Source: Euclidia mi (Eukaryota > Arthropoda > Insecta > Lepidoptera > Erebidae). Taken from it: DNA of 64,000 nucleotides. Below the pieces are notes generated by a model. The model was given only the letters and a program-made list of their open reading frames with translations. It did no database searches and had not been told where the DNA came from. The stretch covers positions 94,873,727-94,937,726 of the forward strand of contig OX123186.2 of assembly GCA_944739405.2 (NCBI GenBank), in the 5' to 3' direction. Below, piece after piece: positions 1-10,579 of the stretch. Position 1 is the first letter of the stretch, and each line of letters opens with the position of its first letter. The translations under genes and the position numbers were made by a program.

Positions 1-236
1 ATCTATATCCATCCTCCCGGTTGAAATTGTTATATTTCTTGATTTCTACCGCTTCACGTACTATCCTGGAGTAATAGTGACGATCGGTGGATAAGACTTG
101 TGGTTGATGCAGTTCTATCCAGTGGTTTGGTCCAGACCGACATTGCGAACTTAAATAAAGACCAAGTGAGGGTAGGTGCCGAAACCCGCACTTCCACAAG
201 ACGGCGCTGAGCTCTCATCAGTCTCTCCGCGACCAA
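1..236 (-). pseudogene. Penelope-like element fragment, C-terminal end of the ORF
   Basis: Read on the minus strand, bases about 1-80 translate to a stretch containing REAVEIKKYNNFNRED, which resembles the extreme C-terminus of Penelope-like retroelement proteins, downstream of their GIY-YIG endonuclease. The frame changes near base 80-100 and the segment to 236 continues in another frame, so this is a decayed copy. It runs off the left edge. A GACGAAACGTCGG-type stretch beside it (about 247-265) is also typical of Penelope flanks. No host gene is visible here or in 237-462. Confidence 0.5.
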
Positions 237-462
237 GCTCGGTGCAAGACGAGCGAAACGTCGGAAACAAATAGGTATTTATACGTTAAATAAGTTAAGT
301 TAACGCGATTAAGACCCGCTAAATTATTTTGTATAATTTTAATTTTATCTTTTATTTGACACCCCACTAACAGCGCAGACCTTTGAGAATTATATTTTGT
401 AGGGCGAACTTTGTCTCATCGCCTAACATTTTCCAATTTGGCTATATCATAATTATATTGGT

Positions 463-478
463 TTATCAAAATCAAATA
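463..478. repeat. Left target-site duplication of the RTE-like LINE
   Basis: A 16-base sequence beginning TTATCAAAATC is repeated exactly at 5092-5107, on either side of the LINE. It fixes the element boundaries and shows a recent insertion. Confidence 0.85.
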
Positions 479-827
479 ATAATAGTATTTAAAAGTGATT
501 TAAAAATAAAACAAAAGTGAAATAAGTGAATAAAATATCTTATAAGTGACAATAAACAAGTGAATATGACTATATAATGAAGACAAGGTTCTAAGTTAAC
601 GAATAATACACGAAAAACTGATAAACTGAAGTGTAAACAAACAACAAACTATGAACTTTTTTAAGTATATTCACGCGAAGACAAGAACATAAATTGTACC
701 AGTGTTAATCTATGAAAGTGCCGGAATACAAATATATGGGAAATTGTGAAATTTATCAAATTTTTGGAAAACATAACCTCACATCTGAATGAATCTGCAA
801 TTTTGCTTATCTGTCCTAGAAAAATAA

Positions 828-966
828 ACTGTGAAACACGCCATCTATTTGAAAAGAAGCACACTACGTTCGACGTACGTACAATAGCTACCAAATGATT
901 TATCTGCCATAGTGAATACACTGAGAAACAGCGCGATCTATTGGAAAAGAAACACACTACGTTCGA
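828..966 (+). repeat. Imperfect tandem duplication in the LINE 5' UTR
   Basis: The segment 828-873 (ending ACACTACGTTCGA) is repeated with changes at 920-966, a period of about 93 bases. Tandem monomers in a LINE 5' UTR often carry promoter activity; that role is inferred here. Confidence 0.6.
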
Positions 967-1050
967 TCCATCAATCCATCGCATAATTGCGACGAAAAAA
1001 ATACTATCGATTTCTACTAGAGGGCGCAACGTGTACCAAAACAAAACACT

Positions 1051-1881
1051 ATGGAGGAAATTATGAAAGCTTTACAAAATATTCAAAAAGAATTGAATGT
1101 ACAAAAAGTAGAAATTCAGAAAAGTGGTGAAAAGGTGACAGAACAAGTAACACTTAACATAACAAACAAATTAGATGAGAAATTTACCATATTGGAAGGA
1201 AAATATCAAATTTTGAAAGAAAAAACTGAACAACAAGAAAGAAGAATCCAATTTATGGAAAAACAAGCAAGACAAAGAAACTTAATTTTCTTCGGCATTG
1301 AAGAGGGCGAGACATCCTACCATAACTTGGAGAACAATATATTGCAATTCATAAGTGAAAAGTTGTCCTTAAAACTGGATTGTAAAGATATTCAGGAAAT
1401 AAAGAGAGTAGGAAAGAAAGGTGATAAACCGCGACCATTAATTGTAACTTTTTCCACCCTTGGTTTAAAGATCAATATTCTCAAACAAAAGAGATTATTG
1501 AAAGATACCCAATATCATTTGAACGAAGATTACCCTAAGTACATCTTAGAAAAAAGGAAAGAACTGCAGGAAGAAGCAATTAGAGAGCGTGAGAAAGGAA
1601 ATAAAGTAATGATAAAATACGATAAGCTTGTTATATCAAAACCAAACAACAAAAGAACACTAGCGACTTCACCAGAGTCAGATACCAATTCTCAAGCACT
1701 AGTTGGTAATAGCACACCAAGAGCCACCAAGAAAAACAAAATAAAACAATCTATAACCAGATCAAACAGTGTCTCTGAAGGAGTTCTAAAACCAAGCATT
1801 CTAAGCTACTTAGTAAACAACAACGTCAACACACCACATAACCAAATCAACGATAATACAACCAATAACTTACATTCATAG
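1051..1881 (+). CDS. LINE ORF1 protein (coiled coil plus RRM-like domain)
   Basis: The 276-aa product starts at the first ATG after the 5' UTR. Residues about 1-75 are rich in K, E, Q and hydrophobic heptads, consistent with a trimerising coiled coil. Residues about 78-190 begin RQRNLIFFGIEEGE and match the layout of the L1-type ORF1 RRM (an RNA-chaperone fold) followed by a C-terminal domain (ILEKRKELQEEA). The last 70 residues are Ser/Asn/Thr-rich and look disordered. The family binds element RNA to form the retrotransposition particle. The stop is a UAG, and the downstream frame stays open into ORF2. Confidence 0.8.
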   Translation: MEEIMKALQNIQKELNVQKVEIQKSGEKVTEQVTLNITNKLDEKFTILEGKYQILKEKTEQQERRIQFMEKQARQRNLIFFGIEEGETSYHNLENNILQFISEKLSLKLDCKDIQEIKRVGKKGDKPRPLIVTFSTLGLKINILKQKRLLKDTQYHLNEDYPKYILEKRKELQEEAIREREKGNKVMIKYDKLVISKPNNKRTLATSPESDTNSQALVGNSTPRATKKNKIKQSITRSNSVSEGVLKPSILSYLVNNNVNTPHNQINDNTTNNLHS

Positions 1882-1887
1882 CAACCA
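1879..1887 (+). promoter_or_regulatory. Candidate leaky stop codon between ORF1 and ORF2
   Basis: ORF1 ends in TAG followed by CAA CCA. This fits the UAG-CAR-YYA context known from tobacco mosaic virus readthrough. The frame then stays open without another stop to the end of ORF2, and no in-frame ATG occurs before the endonuclease domain. The sequence fit is observed; readthrough itself is inferred. Confidence 0.5.
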
Positions 1888-4800
1888 ACGCCCCCCTCTC
1901 TCAACGATGCAACATTCAACCAACTTCAACTAAGCAACGAAAACCATCTTCCAATCCGGCTGGTCACCGTGGAAGATCAAGACCAAAACCCTCTAAAGAA
2001 GATATCTCAAACTTCTTCATTAATAACTAAAGAAACACGAACCCAAGAATTACTTAACTCAACTAAAAAGAAGAAAGATCAGATCTACATCATAACCTAC
2101 AACGTCAGAACTTTATCTACTTACGAACGCTTAATCGAACTTAGCGAAGCACTCTTTGGAATTAAATACGACATAGTCGGATTGTGTGAAATAAGAAGGA
2201 CGGGCACCCGGATAGAAGAATACAATAACTTCATACTATGCCATACGGGACATACACCTGGCAGACATGGAGTAGGCTTCATAGTAAATAAAACCCGCAA
2301 AAACTGGATTGAAAGTTTCATAGGCATAAATGATAGAGTAGCATTATTGAACTTAAACATACAAGGACTGCCTATGTCAATAATACAAATATACGCACCG
2401 ACTGAAATAGCGTGCGAAGACGAGATTAACACCTTCTACTCTAATATTAATAGTGCCCTAGACCAAGCTTACAAGAACTATATAATAATGGGTGATTTTA
2501 ACGCGAAAATAGGACAGCCAAGAAAAGATGAACATCTAATAATGAAACCAAACGGTTACGGTGAAAGAAACCACAGAGGTCAGATATTAATTGATTTCGC
2601 CCTCGAACACAAACTCACCATCTTAAATACTTTCTTTCATAAAAAACCAAACCAAAGATGGACCTGGCGTTCACCAAATGGTAAATACAAAAATGAAATA
2701 GATTACGTACTGTCAAATCAACCAAACATCTTCCAAAACATAGAAGTTCTAAATCTGAATTACCCGTCGGACCACAGAGCAATCAGGGCAACAATGTCTC
2801 TTACAAAGCCGAAGAAAAAACGAACAGCGTACAAAAGCAATCTATATTCGTCACTGAAAACTGAACAAGAAATAATATCCTATAAACAAAACATTGCATC
2901 TCAGTTACAGGATATAAATGAATGCCAAGAAAACACAACATTACAGGCTTTCTATAACGCAGTAACCAAGGCTATAATACAGAGTTTACAGGACGCTCGA
3001 ATCCCAAACGAAATATCTAAAAGTAATCATAAAGTCCTAAAACAGCGTACACTGAAACTCATCAGGAGGAGACAAGAGTTACAACATGCTAAGATAAAAA
3101 CTCGAGCCACAAAAAATGAACTATCAGCTCTATACAAACTAATAAGTAAATACATTAAACAAGACTACAAAAGCTACAGATCGAAGACTATCGAAAAACA
3201 TTTGGAAAAAGCAGGAAGTTCAAAAAAAGCCCTAAAAGAACTAAGAACAAACAAATATTGGATAGAAGGTTTAAACTGCAAAGACAAAACCGTAAATAAT
3301 CGCAAAGAAATCATAGAGGTAGCCACCCATTTCTATAAAACACTATATAAACCACAAAGAAACGAATTTACCAACAATAGCAATGCAAACAATTTTAACT
3401 TTACAAATAAGAGCGAAAACATAACACCAATAACTGAAAAAGAAGTCATACAAGAAATAAAAAGGTTAAAGCTGGATAAAAGCCCAGGACCAGACGGCAT
3501 TACAAATGAAGCTATAAAGATTGCCTGGCCACTACTGACTCCCCCACTAACACACTTATTTAACCTTATATTAAAAACTGCTGAAATACCATCGCAATGG
3601 GTAGAGTCGGAAATAATTTTAATTTACAAAAAAGGTGACTCAAAAGATATCACAAACTACAGGCCTATAAGCTTACTCTGCTGTATGTACAAACTGTTTT
3701 CCTCCATAATTAACAAAAGAATAAGTGTCACAATAGAAGCAAATCAACCAATAGAACAAGCAGGCTTTCGCAAGCGTTTTTCAACAATCGATCACATACA
3801 TACTCTAGAACTAATAATGGAAAAATACCAAGAGAAGCAAAGAGCGCTCTACATCGCATATGTTGACTACAAAAAAGCTTTTGACACAGTGTCACATTCA
3901 AGTATATGGACCGCCCTACAAGCTCAAAAAGTTGAACAAGAGTATATAGATATAATCAGAAACATTTACAAATGTAGTACGGCAAAAATAAAACTAGAGT
4001 CCACCGGTCCTACGTTCTCCATCGGAAGAGGCGTGAAACAGGGCGACCCGCTGTCTCCAAAATTATTTATATCCGTCCTAGAGTCAATAATAAAATCACT
4101 CAACTGGGCAAAGACAGGATTAAACATCAATGGCAAGTACTTATCCCACCTACGCTTCGCAGATGACTTAGTTCTGCTGTCAGAATCTAGCACAGAATTA
4201 CAAAATATGATTGATTCACTAAACACAGCTAGCAAGCGGATAGGATTAGAAATGAATTTTTCTAAAACAATGGTCATGACAAATAGTATACAGAGAAGAA
4301 TATCAGTGGACAACGAAAATCTAAAATATACAGAGAAATACATCTACCTTGGAAAAGAAATAGGCTTCAGCAGAAAACAAAATGAAATAGAAGTAGAACG
4401 AAGAGTACAAAATACTTGGAACAAGTACTGGTCCTTAAAAGAGATATTCAAAAGTAATATGCCAATATATATCAAAACAAAGGTCATGACATCATGCCTC
4501 CTACCTTGTCTAACCTACGCATGTCAAACTTGGAAATTTACATCCAAATTAAAAAGCAAAATCACCACCTGCCAACGCGGAATAGAACGAAGTATGCTCA
4601 ACATAAAAAAGATGCACAAAATTCCTCACACAACAATTAGAAAAACAACCAAAGCGACGGATGCTCTAACCTACGCTAAGAAACTAAAATGGAAGTGGGC
4701 TGGGCACGTAGCGAGGCTAAAGGACGAGAGATGGACCAGCAGGGTTACAACGTGGAAAGGTCCAAACGGCAAACGTCTTAAAGGCAGACCCTACACGAGA

Positions 4801-4902
4801 TGGGCAGACGAGTTGACAAAAGTGGCTGGTACCTGCTGGCCGCAAATAGCTCAGGATAGAGACATATGGCATTCTTTAGAGGAGGCCTTCACCTTCACTT
4901 GA
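1882..4902 (+). CDS. LINE ORF2: AP-like endonuclease plus reverse transcriptase
   Basis: The frame is open from the base after the ORF1 UAG to 4902; a GTG at 1969 is the only near-cognate start I noted before the first domain. The endonuclease lies around residues 65-315, with YNVRTLS, GLCEIRR, MGDFNAKIG and SDHRAIR standing for the conserved Asn, Glu, Asp and His blocks. The reverse transcriptase lies around residues 495-790 with LDKSPGPDG, NYRPISLL, AFDTVSH, GVKQGDPLSP and the catalytic FADD near 4158. The C-terminal part has an HVARLKDERW-type tail. The enzyme nicks target DNA and primes reverse transcription there. All catalytic motifs are intact. A separate translation start, termination-reinitiation or readthrough could each produce it. 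Confidence 0.85.
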   Translation, partial: QPTPPSLNDATFNQLQLSNENHLPIRLVTVEDQDQNPLKKISQTSSLITKETRTQELLNSTKKKKDQIYIITYNVRTLSTYERLIELSEALFGIKYDIVGLCEIRRTGTRIEEYNNFILCHTGHTPGRHGVGFIVNKTRKNWIESFIGINDRVALLNLNIQGLPMSIIQIYAPTEIACEDEINTFYSNINSALDQAYKNYIIMGDFNAKIGQPRKDEHLIMKPNGYGERNHRGQILIDFALEHKLTILNTFFHKKPNQRWTWRSPNGKYKNEIDYVLSNQPNIFQNIEVLNLNYPSDHRAIRATMSLTKPKKKRTAYKSNLYSSLKTEQEIISYKQNIASQLQDINECQENTTLQAFYNAVTKAIIQSLQDARIPNEISKSNHKVLKQRTLKLIRRRQELQHAKIKTRATKNELSALYKLISKYIKQDYKSYRSKTIEKHLEKAGSSKKALKELRTNKYWIEGLNCKDKTVNNRKEIIEVATHFYKTLYKPQRNEFTNNSNANNFNFTNKSENITPITEKEVIQEIKRLKLDKSPGPDGITNEAIKIAWPLLTPPLTHLFNLILKTAEIPSQWVESEIILIYKKGDSKDITNYRPISLLCCMYKLFSSIINKRISVTIEANQPIEQAGFRKRFSTIDHIHTLELIMEKYQEKQRALYIAYVDYKKAFDTVSHSSIWTALQAQKVEQEYIDIIRNIYKCSTAKIKLESTGPTFSIGRGVKQGDPLSPKLFISVLESIIKSLNWAKTGLNINGKYLSHLRFADDLVLLSESSTELQNMIDSLNTASKRIGLEMNFSKTMVMTNSIQRRISVDNENLKYTEKYIYLGKEIGFSRKQNEIEVERRVQNTWNKYWSLKEIFKSNMPIYIKTKVMTSCLLPCLTYACQTWKFTSKLKSKITTCQRGIERSMLNIKKMHKIPHTTIRKTTKATDALTYAKKLKWKWAGHVARLKDERWTSRVTTWKGPNGKRLKGRPYTRWADELTKVAGTCWPQIAQDRDIWHSLEEAFTFT

Positions 4903-5091
4903 GGAGGGGTTCATGCAAACAAAAACTTTATATAGGTAATTATATTAAACATTTTCAAAAAGAAGTGAAATTAGTGTAACTAAAGTTAATATTATTCTTG
5001 TCTTTAAACTTTGTATGAATATTTTTTTAATATTTTTTTGTGTTTTGTAACTTTTGCATGAAATAAAAGGTTTTTTATATTTATTATTTTA

Positions 5092-5107
5092 TTATCAAAA
5101 TCAAATA
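5092..5107. repeat. Right target-site duplication of the RTE-like LINE
   Basis: This is an exact copy of 463-478 and directly follows the AT-rich 3' end of the element. Confidence 0.85.
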
Positions 5108-6572
5108 CTTACGTCGAATGTTTCCATGTTTTTCGCTTACGGTGCTATTGAAATTGCAGGTAGGTATGGATGAGCTCACACTGGGAACAAAAAAGAGCCA
5201 CAATTTATAACCAATTTAGGAAAGCTAGTAATTTGGCAGACTCAACACCAACCGAGTAGTTTGTTGCTTTTCAATTGGAGCTTAACTGATTAAAATTAAC
5301 AACTTTCATCATCATCGTCCCAGCGTTATCAAGATTGCATCCAAGACTTTCACTTTGGGAGGCCGGGATTCGCTAACTATAATAGCCAGATTTTACAGAA
5401 TATAGGTTTTTTTACAGTTAAGTAGATAAGAAGATAGACATGGCTTCATATAGGTACTAAGGCATGGTTATTGTATAATATCCAAGTTGGATCAGCGATC
5501 AAGTCAATACGACTTCCACAGAACACATTTGTTGCGTTCTTGAAAATATTTTAATTGAAATAAAAAAAATATACTTAATTATTGTACTGAAACCCCATGA
5601 TCAACCACAAAGCCCAACAATATCTTTACTGATAACGAAGGACAGACACAAAAGTATGATCATTATTTATAATTGACAATGTTGAAAGTGACAAACGTAA
5701 CGTACGTAAGTGTCGGATATCAAACCCAAGATCATCAGTAGGTAATAAACCACTTACCTAATGTTTTATTTAAGAGTATTACTAAGTAGGGGAAAGTGGT
5801 GCAGATTCATACAAGGGGCACCTTCATACACTAATACCTGAGGTTAGGCGCACATTAGAAAAAATATTAATGTGTGCGTAGCTTACCTATGTGTGGTAGC
5901 TGACGGAGTTTGGCAGGGCCTAGCGACAAACGGGCAACGGTGTGATACGAAACGTGATTCGACCAGGCGTAAGTAATTTTATACCCTCACTTTGAACGCC
6001 TTTTTTCAATAAAAGCTGCTTTCTAAATTATTTAGTTATATTTTATTTCAAATATAATAGGGTCAAATTTGTGAATTATTCTATAGAGGCTGTAAATTGA
6101 AATCTCAAGTTGTACCAATCACTACAAACATTTTTTACTTCGTTACCATACCTGGGAAATTACTGGTTCAGGAGATATTGAGGCTCAAAGTTAATATGTT
6201 ATTTTTTTCTAATTGGGTAGAAAATCGATGCATTTACCCCGCCAATATGTTCTTTAGATACCCTATACCCCATGGATAAGTAGGTATTTCGAGCATTGCA
6301 CGTGCACGCTTTTAATTGCGGTTTAAAAAATGTGAAAACACAAAAAAAGTTTCCCAGGTATTATTTTTGGTTGGTATGACTTGGCATGATGTCCACAACG
6401 AGTAGACTTCGGCTTGGTGATGGTTCTTGTGACACTCTGTATATACTTAGTTGACATTTTTAACGGTATTTTCATTTCATTTTCTTGTCATGGGGTAGAT
6501 TCATACAGTAGTGTACGGGGCACACTCGTAGAGTATGGAGTTAATGCACAAACAACAAATAAGAAGTAGGTA
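5108..6572. other. Non-coding stretch with pogo-like terminal motifs
   Basis: No coding exon was recognised. Motifs such as GGGGCACCTTCATACA (about 5815-5835) and a GGGGTAGATTCATACA block (about 6491) resemble the terminal sequences of the pogo-like element at 9482-11177. The stretch probably holds remains of a related element, but its limits cannot be set. Confidence 0.35.
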
Positions 6573-6842
6573 AGTTGACGACCGGTTGGTGTAGAGGGAG
6601 TGTAAGCGACTGCTACGCCGAAGGTCGCGGGTTCGATTCCCGCTCAAGTCAAACATTTGTGTGCATGAACATGGATGTTTGTCTTGGTCTGGGTGTTTCT
6701 ATGTACAATATGTATATATTTACAAAAAAAAATAGTATATATGTATGTTTATCCATTATCTAGTACCCATAGTATAAGCTCTGCTTAGTTTGGGACTAGA
6801 TGGTGTTGTGTGAATGTGGTAGAATATTATTATTATTATTAA
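6573..6842 (+). mobile_element. tRNA-derived SINE, copy 1
   Basis: An A-box-like segment (GGTTGGTGTAGAGGGAGTG) and a B-box (GGTTCGATTCC) sit about 40 bases apart. A shared non-tRNA body and a (TTA)n tail follow. A second copy with the same body is at 8654-8912. It lacks a complete tRNA fold, so it is a SINE and not a tRNA gene. Confidence 0.75.
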
Positions 6843-7016
6843 GTACCTAAGGACGCAGATGTTGATGATGATGAAGGACGAACATACTAATGGCTAGACT
6901 TAAATAGGAACGGGACTGATCAGAAAGACTAATGAGTCTCTCTGATCAATCCCGTCCCTGCTTAGTTCCCTTGGTGCCATAAGAAGCAAAATTACACCGA
7001 TTTTATGTTATTTTCT

Positions 7017-7291
7017 TTTGACGTGACAACGTCTTATAAATTGGTTTGCCGGGTGACACTTCAAGAAACTGCGTTACGCTCCGCTCACGTTATGCGCTCA
7101 CAATGAGAGCGAGTGAGAGGCACGCGTCCCGCCTAAGAGCGAGAGAGACAGACATAAAAAGTGAAAGGCACGCGTCTTTCATCCTTCTTCCTACTATACG
7201 AATGAATATTCACATTAAAATTATTTTACCACTCAAAGTCGTTGTCACGTAAAACTTTCGCCCGTATACCGACTTTACAGGCAACCAATTT
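7017..7291 (+). repeat. 275-bp dispersed repeat, copy 1
   Basis: The repeat begins TTTTGACGTGACAACG and ends ACAGGCAACCAATT. Copies occur at about 8219-8490 (reverse), 13753-14028 and 52017-52294 with near-identical sequence, so the spread is recent. An internal CGTTGTCACGT pairs with the start as an inverted repeat, which suggests a non-autonomous DNA element. A 68-codon open frame in it is shared only because the repeat is shared. Confidence 0.75.
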
Positions 7292-7369
7292 TTTTAAAGT
7301 CGGTATGTTTATAAAAACGTTGCACCCTATATTTTGACACTGATACTTTTATTTTGATAAATAAAGGCT

Positions 7370-7405
7370 GTATGAAAGTGCCCCGCATGTGGGGCACTTT
7401 CATAC
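7370..7405. repeat. 36-bp palindrome
   Basis: Perfect 15-base arms (GTATGAAAGTGCCCC and its complement) surround six bases. The same GGGGCAC...TCATAC words occur in the pogo-like terminal repeats nearby, so this is probably a derivative of those ends. Confidence 0.7.
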
Positions 7406-7471
7406 ATTTATTAATTTTTATGTTTTATTTTACAAAAAGCCGTATAAGTGTATTTATACAAATTGTATTAT

Positions 7472-7610
7472 CTTATTATATAAAATCCTTGCGTTACTCA
7501 GGAACTGACTGACAGACACACTACAGTCGAAATTATTGGGCGCAGGAAGCTGAAATTTGGCATGTACCTAAGAAGGGATTTCCCGAAATTCCCACGGGAT
7601 CGGCCAACAC
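7472..7610 (+). mobile_element. Truncated short Helitron
   Basis: It shares TATATAAAATCCTTGCGTT and GGGATTTCCCGAAATT with the fuller copies at 12838-13044 and 16274-22345, but lacks their 3' end. The following 7611-8218 contains no recognisable gene, only common repeat words (CCACTGCTGGACTAGACC). Confidence 0.6.
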
Positions 7611-8218
7611 GGGTCATCATTGTCAGCCTTTAACAGTCCACTGCTGGACTAGACCTCTCCTTTGGAAGGAGGAATTGGCCTACTATACCACGCTGGCCAA
7701 ACGGTTTGGTATAGTGTTTGTATCAAGTTTTACTTCTCTTACAGTGCTGTGCTCTGCATAATATGCTCACTCTGTTGGCTCTTACGACACCCATGGGACG
7801 ATATGGGGTGGTGACAATCCGTATTCTTAATCCGTCACCACATATGGGGTGGTGATATTGCAGGCTAATTGTAATAGGTAGGTACAAAGGTACAATTGTT
7901 ACCTTACATAACAAAATGAAGCACCACTTAGTCAACTTTATCTATGTACCTACTACTAAGTACCTATATCTGTAGGTACATGCTACGTGATAAAACATTG
8001 AGGTACATTAGTTACTTATATGTATGAAGAAAAAAGGGAAGAAACTAAATGACTGCCAGAAGAAAAGATAAAGTATTTCAAATAAGTGAAGTAGACAAGA
8101 TTTTCCACGCGAGCGAAGTCGTGGACAAATGCAAGGAAAATCAATGAGTTTGAAATAAAATAGTCTGATGTCAACCATCACCGTGTTTCTTCTTCACTTT
8201 TTACAGAGAAAAAACCAG

Positions 8219-8490
8219 TTGGTTGCCTGTAAAGTCGGTATACGGGCGAAAGTTTTACGTGACAACGACTTTGAGTGGTAAAATAATTTTAATGTGAATA
8301 TTCATTCGTATAGTAGGAAGAAGGATGAAAGACGCATGCCTTTCACTTTTTATGTCTGTCTCTCTCGCTCTTAGGCGGGACGCGTGCCTCTCACTCGCTC
8401 TCATTGTGAAAGCATAACGTGAGCGGAGCGTAACGCAGTTTCTTGAAGTGTCACCCGGCAAACCAATTTATAAGACGTTGTCACGTCAAA
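8219..8490 (-). repeat. 275-bp dispersed repeat, copy 2 (inverted)
   Basis: Reverse-complement copy of 7017-7291 with only a few changes. Confidence 0.75.
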
Positions 8491-8653
8491 AATGTTAATT
8501 TCAACTTTGAAATAAAATCTTTTACATTTATTGATTATAATAATTATAGAAATTTGTCGGATCTGATTTTCTCTTTAAGATTGCTCCCGTCTAGCGGCTT
8601 GCTCAGTTTCAGAAAGTTGGTCGATCGGTACATTACTCTATTTTTTCATTAGT

Positions 8654-8912
8654 CTGGACGACCGGTTGGCGCAGCGGGAGTGTAAGCGACTGCCATGCCG
8701 AAGGTCGCGGGTTCGATGCCCGCTCAAGTCAAACATTTGTATGCATGCACATGAATGTATGTCTTGGTCTGCGTGTTTCTATGTATAATATGTATGTATT
8801 TACAAAAAAAGTATATATGTATGTTTATCCATGATCTAGTACCCATAGTACAAGCTCTGCTTAATTTGGGACTAGATGGTGTTGTGTGAATGTGGTAGAT
8901 TATTATTATTAG
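8654..8912 (+). mobile_element. tRNA-derived SINE, copy 2
   Basis: Same family as 6573-6842, with an A-box GGTTGGCGCAGCGGGAGTG, a B-box GGTTCGATGCC, the same body and a (TTA)n tail. Confidence 0.75.
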
Positions 8913-8949
8913 AATAGAATATTATTACTTCAACCTATTGTGCATTGTT

Positions 8950-9270
8950 TTCCTTGCTTTCAATTGCATCCATTTCCCAGGTTTTTGTGCCTTAAGACGG
9001 TCTCGGTATCTGGGCCACTCGTTGGTGGTTGTGGCTGTGGTCTGGCTCTGAAACCACAGGTGCAGACGACTCTATATCTCTGTCTGTTACTGAACTTGCT
9101 AAAAATCAGCTTCGGTAAAAACATTGGGAACGTACGGCTCAATGCCAGTTACTTTGAAACTTTGTGCTGTACATGATAGGGTTGCAGCTTTTAAGTAGGT
9201 TGGTGTAAAAATTCCGACCATTTGGAACAGAGTGGCTGCTCTGCCAGGACGGATACGCAACCATTTTTCG
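8950..9270 (-). pseudogene. pogo-like transposase, C-terminal remnant
   Basis: Minus-strand translation gives FTPTYLKAATLSCTAQ, then KVTGIEPYVPNVFTEADF and an in-frame stop. This matches the C-terminal segment of pogo/Tigger-family DDE transposases (the AATxxxxxxGFRKTGI...PNxFxxxDF pattern). It has stops and no catalytic part, so it is a dead fragment. 9271-9481 holds no gene. Confidence 0.5.
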
Positions 9271-9975
9271 CATTAATTGGCATAGTGTTTTTATTTAGGA
9301 CATTGTGAAAGCCACAGTCAGGGGGCTGCATTTTATGACTGGCATTCTGTAAATACACAAAAAATATTTAGTTTGTAAAATTACACTTTATTTTACTCAC
9401 AAACTACATGAGGAAAATAAATATCGTATAAGAGTGTGTGCGCATTCTTATACACACACATCGTGCGCACTCTTATAGGTAGGGGGAGGTGGGGCACATA
9501 GATACACGGGGCACATTTGTACAGTATCTATATCTCAAAACCAATAAACGCTACACAGTCCGGCACATCACTAGAACGCTCAAGGACATTCACAAGAATG
9601 ACAGTTGTGACACCGCTCGCCGCCAGTTCGCCATTGGGCTTCAACGGACACTAACGTATTGGAAGTGGCGTGCGCAACTGCCTACAAAAATATCACGTGA
9701 AATGTGATCGTGTCTCAGGAGGATACTCTTAGTTGTTTTTGTTATTATTTGTTACCAAAGGTAAGTAAATATAGTCATTAGTGCTTTTTAAAATGTTTTT
9801 GATTGCAAGATTATTATATATTTGATAAAATTAATTGTTTGTGGAAAGAGTCCGTTGGGGCACTTTCATACGGTAACGTGCGGGGTACAATGATACGTAT
9901 CAATCTGCCCCTCTAGTGTATTAAAGGGCCCCAAGTAATGGTTTAATTGGATGGTATTTTTCCTTTTTTTAGAAA

Positions 9976-10317
9976 ATGGTGCGCACGTATAAACCCAAAA
10001 CTGATAGAATAAATATCAACAAAGGCATAAGCACAGTCCTTTCTACTCCTAAAGTTATTGCTGGAAGAAAACAAAGACAAATGGGACAAATAGTTTCTGC
10101 AGAACGCGGAGAGTTAGTCTCTTTCTGTAGTATTATTACTGCAACTGGTTCTTCTCTTCCTCCAGTTTATATCTTTCCAAGAGTTCATTATAAAGATCAC
10201 TTCCTAAATGGTGCTCCTGATGGAAGCTTAGGATTGGCAAACAGAAGCGGCTGGATGACATCAGAATTGTTTATAAGAGTTTTGAAACACATTATGATTA
10301 TTTTTGTTAAATTTCTG
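9976..10317 (+). pseudogene. pogo-like transposase, interrupted by a SINE
   Basis: The product contains ISTVLSTPKVIAGRKQR, SAERGELVSFCSIITATG and SGWMTSELFIRVLKH, the central DDE-core region of lepidopteran pogo-like transposases. The N-terminal HTH and first catalytic Asp are missing from this frame. The coding sequence is cut by the SINE whose 12-base target duplication (GTTAAATTTCTG) lies at 10306-10317 and 10580-10591. Non-functional. Confidence 0.7.
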
Positions 10318-10579
10318 TTATAGACTCACTCACGCCTGTATCCCCAAAGGGGTAGGCAGAGGTGTAATATTACACCCACATTTCACCAGGATTTTTTAGG
10401 TCCCACGTAATAGGGGGCGAGCCTATTGCCGTACCGGGCACATTACCAGACTCCGTGCTGCTACTGAGAATTTCCTAACGGAAAAAACCCAATAACACTC
10501 TGCCCGACCCGGAAATCGAACCCGAGACCTCCCAATCCCACGCGCACATTTATGCCGCGAGACCAACGAGAAAGTCAAA
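10318..10579 (-). mobile_element. tRNA-derived SINE inserted in the pogo transposase
   Basis: Reading the minus strand, TGGTCTCGCGGC resembles an A-box and GGGTTCGATTTCC a B-box. The body (CACGCCTGTATCCCC on the + strand) is shared with 24470-24735 and 42066-42150. A 12-bp target-site duplication flanks it. Confidence 0.75.

Larger units (their letters stand above)
479..5091 (+). mobile_element. Full-length non-LTR retrotransposon (RTE-like LINE)
   Basis: About 4.6 kb lie between perfect 16-bp direct repeats. The element has a 570-base 5' UTR, an open ORF1 (RNA-binding type) and an open ORF2 (endonuclease plus reverse transcriptase), then a short AT-rich 3' UTR ending in TTA/TTTA repeats. 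Both ORFs are uninterrupted except for the single UAG between them, and the target-site duplication is perfect, so this looks like a young and possibly still mobile copy. Clade assignment to RTE or a near relative rests on the endonuclease and RT sequence and the C-terminal HVARLKDERW-type tail that is common in insect RTE-like proteins. Confidence 0.88.

Noticed and set aside
6578..6650. Possible tRNA gene
   Set aside because: A- and B-boxes are present, but the acceptor stem is absent and the same body follows a second copy, so it is a SINE.
7046..7252. 68-codon open frame repeated at four positions
   Set aside because: It is conserved only because the 275-bp repeat is nearly identical; one copy is antisense and no start context or domain supports a gene.
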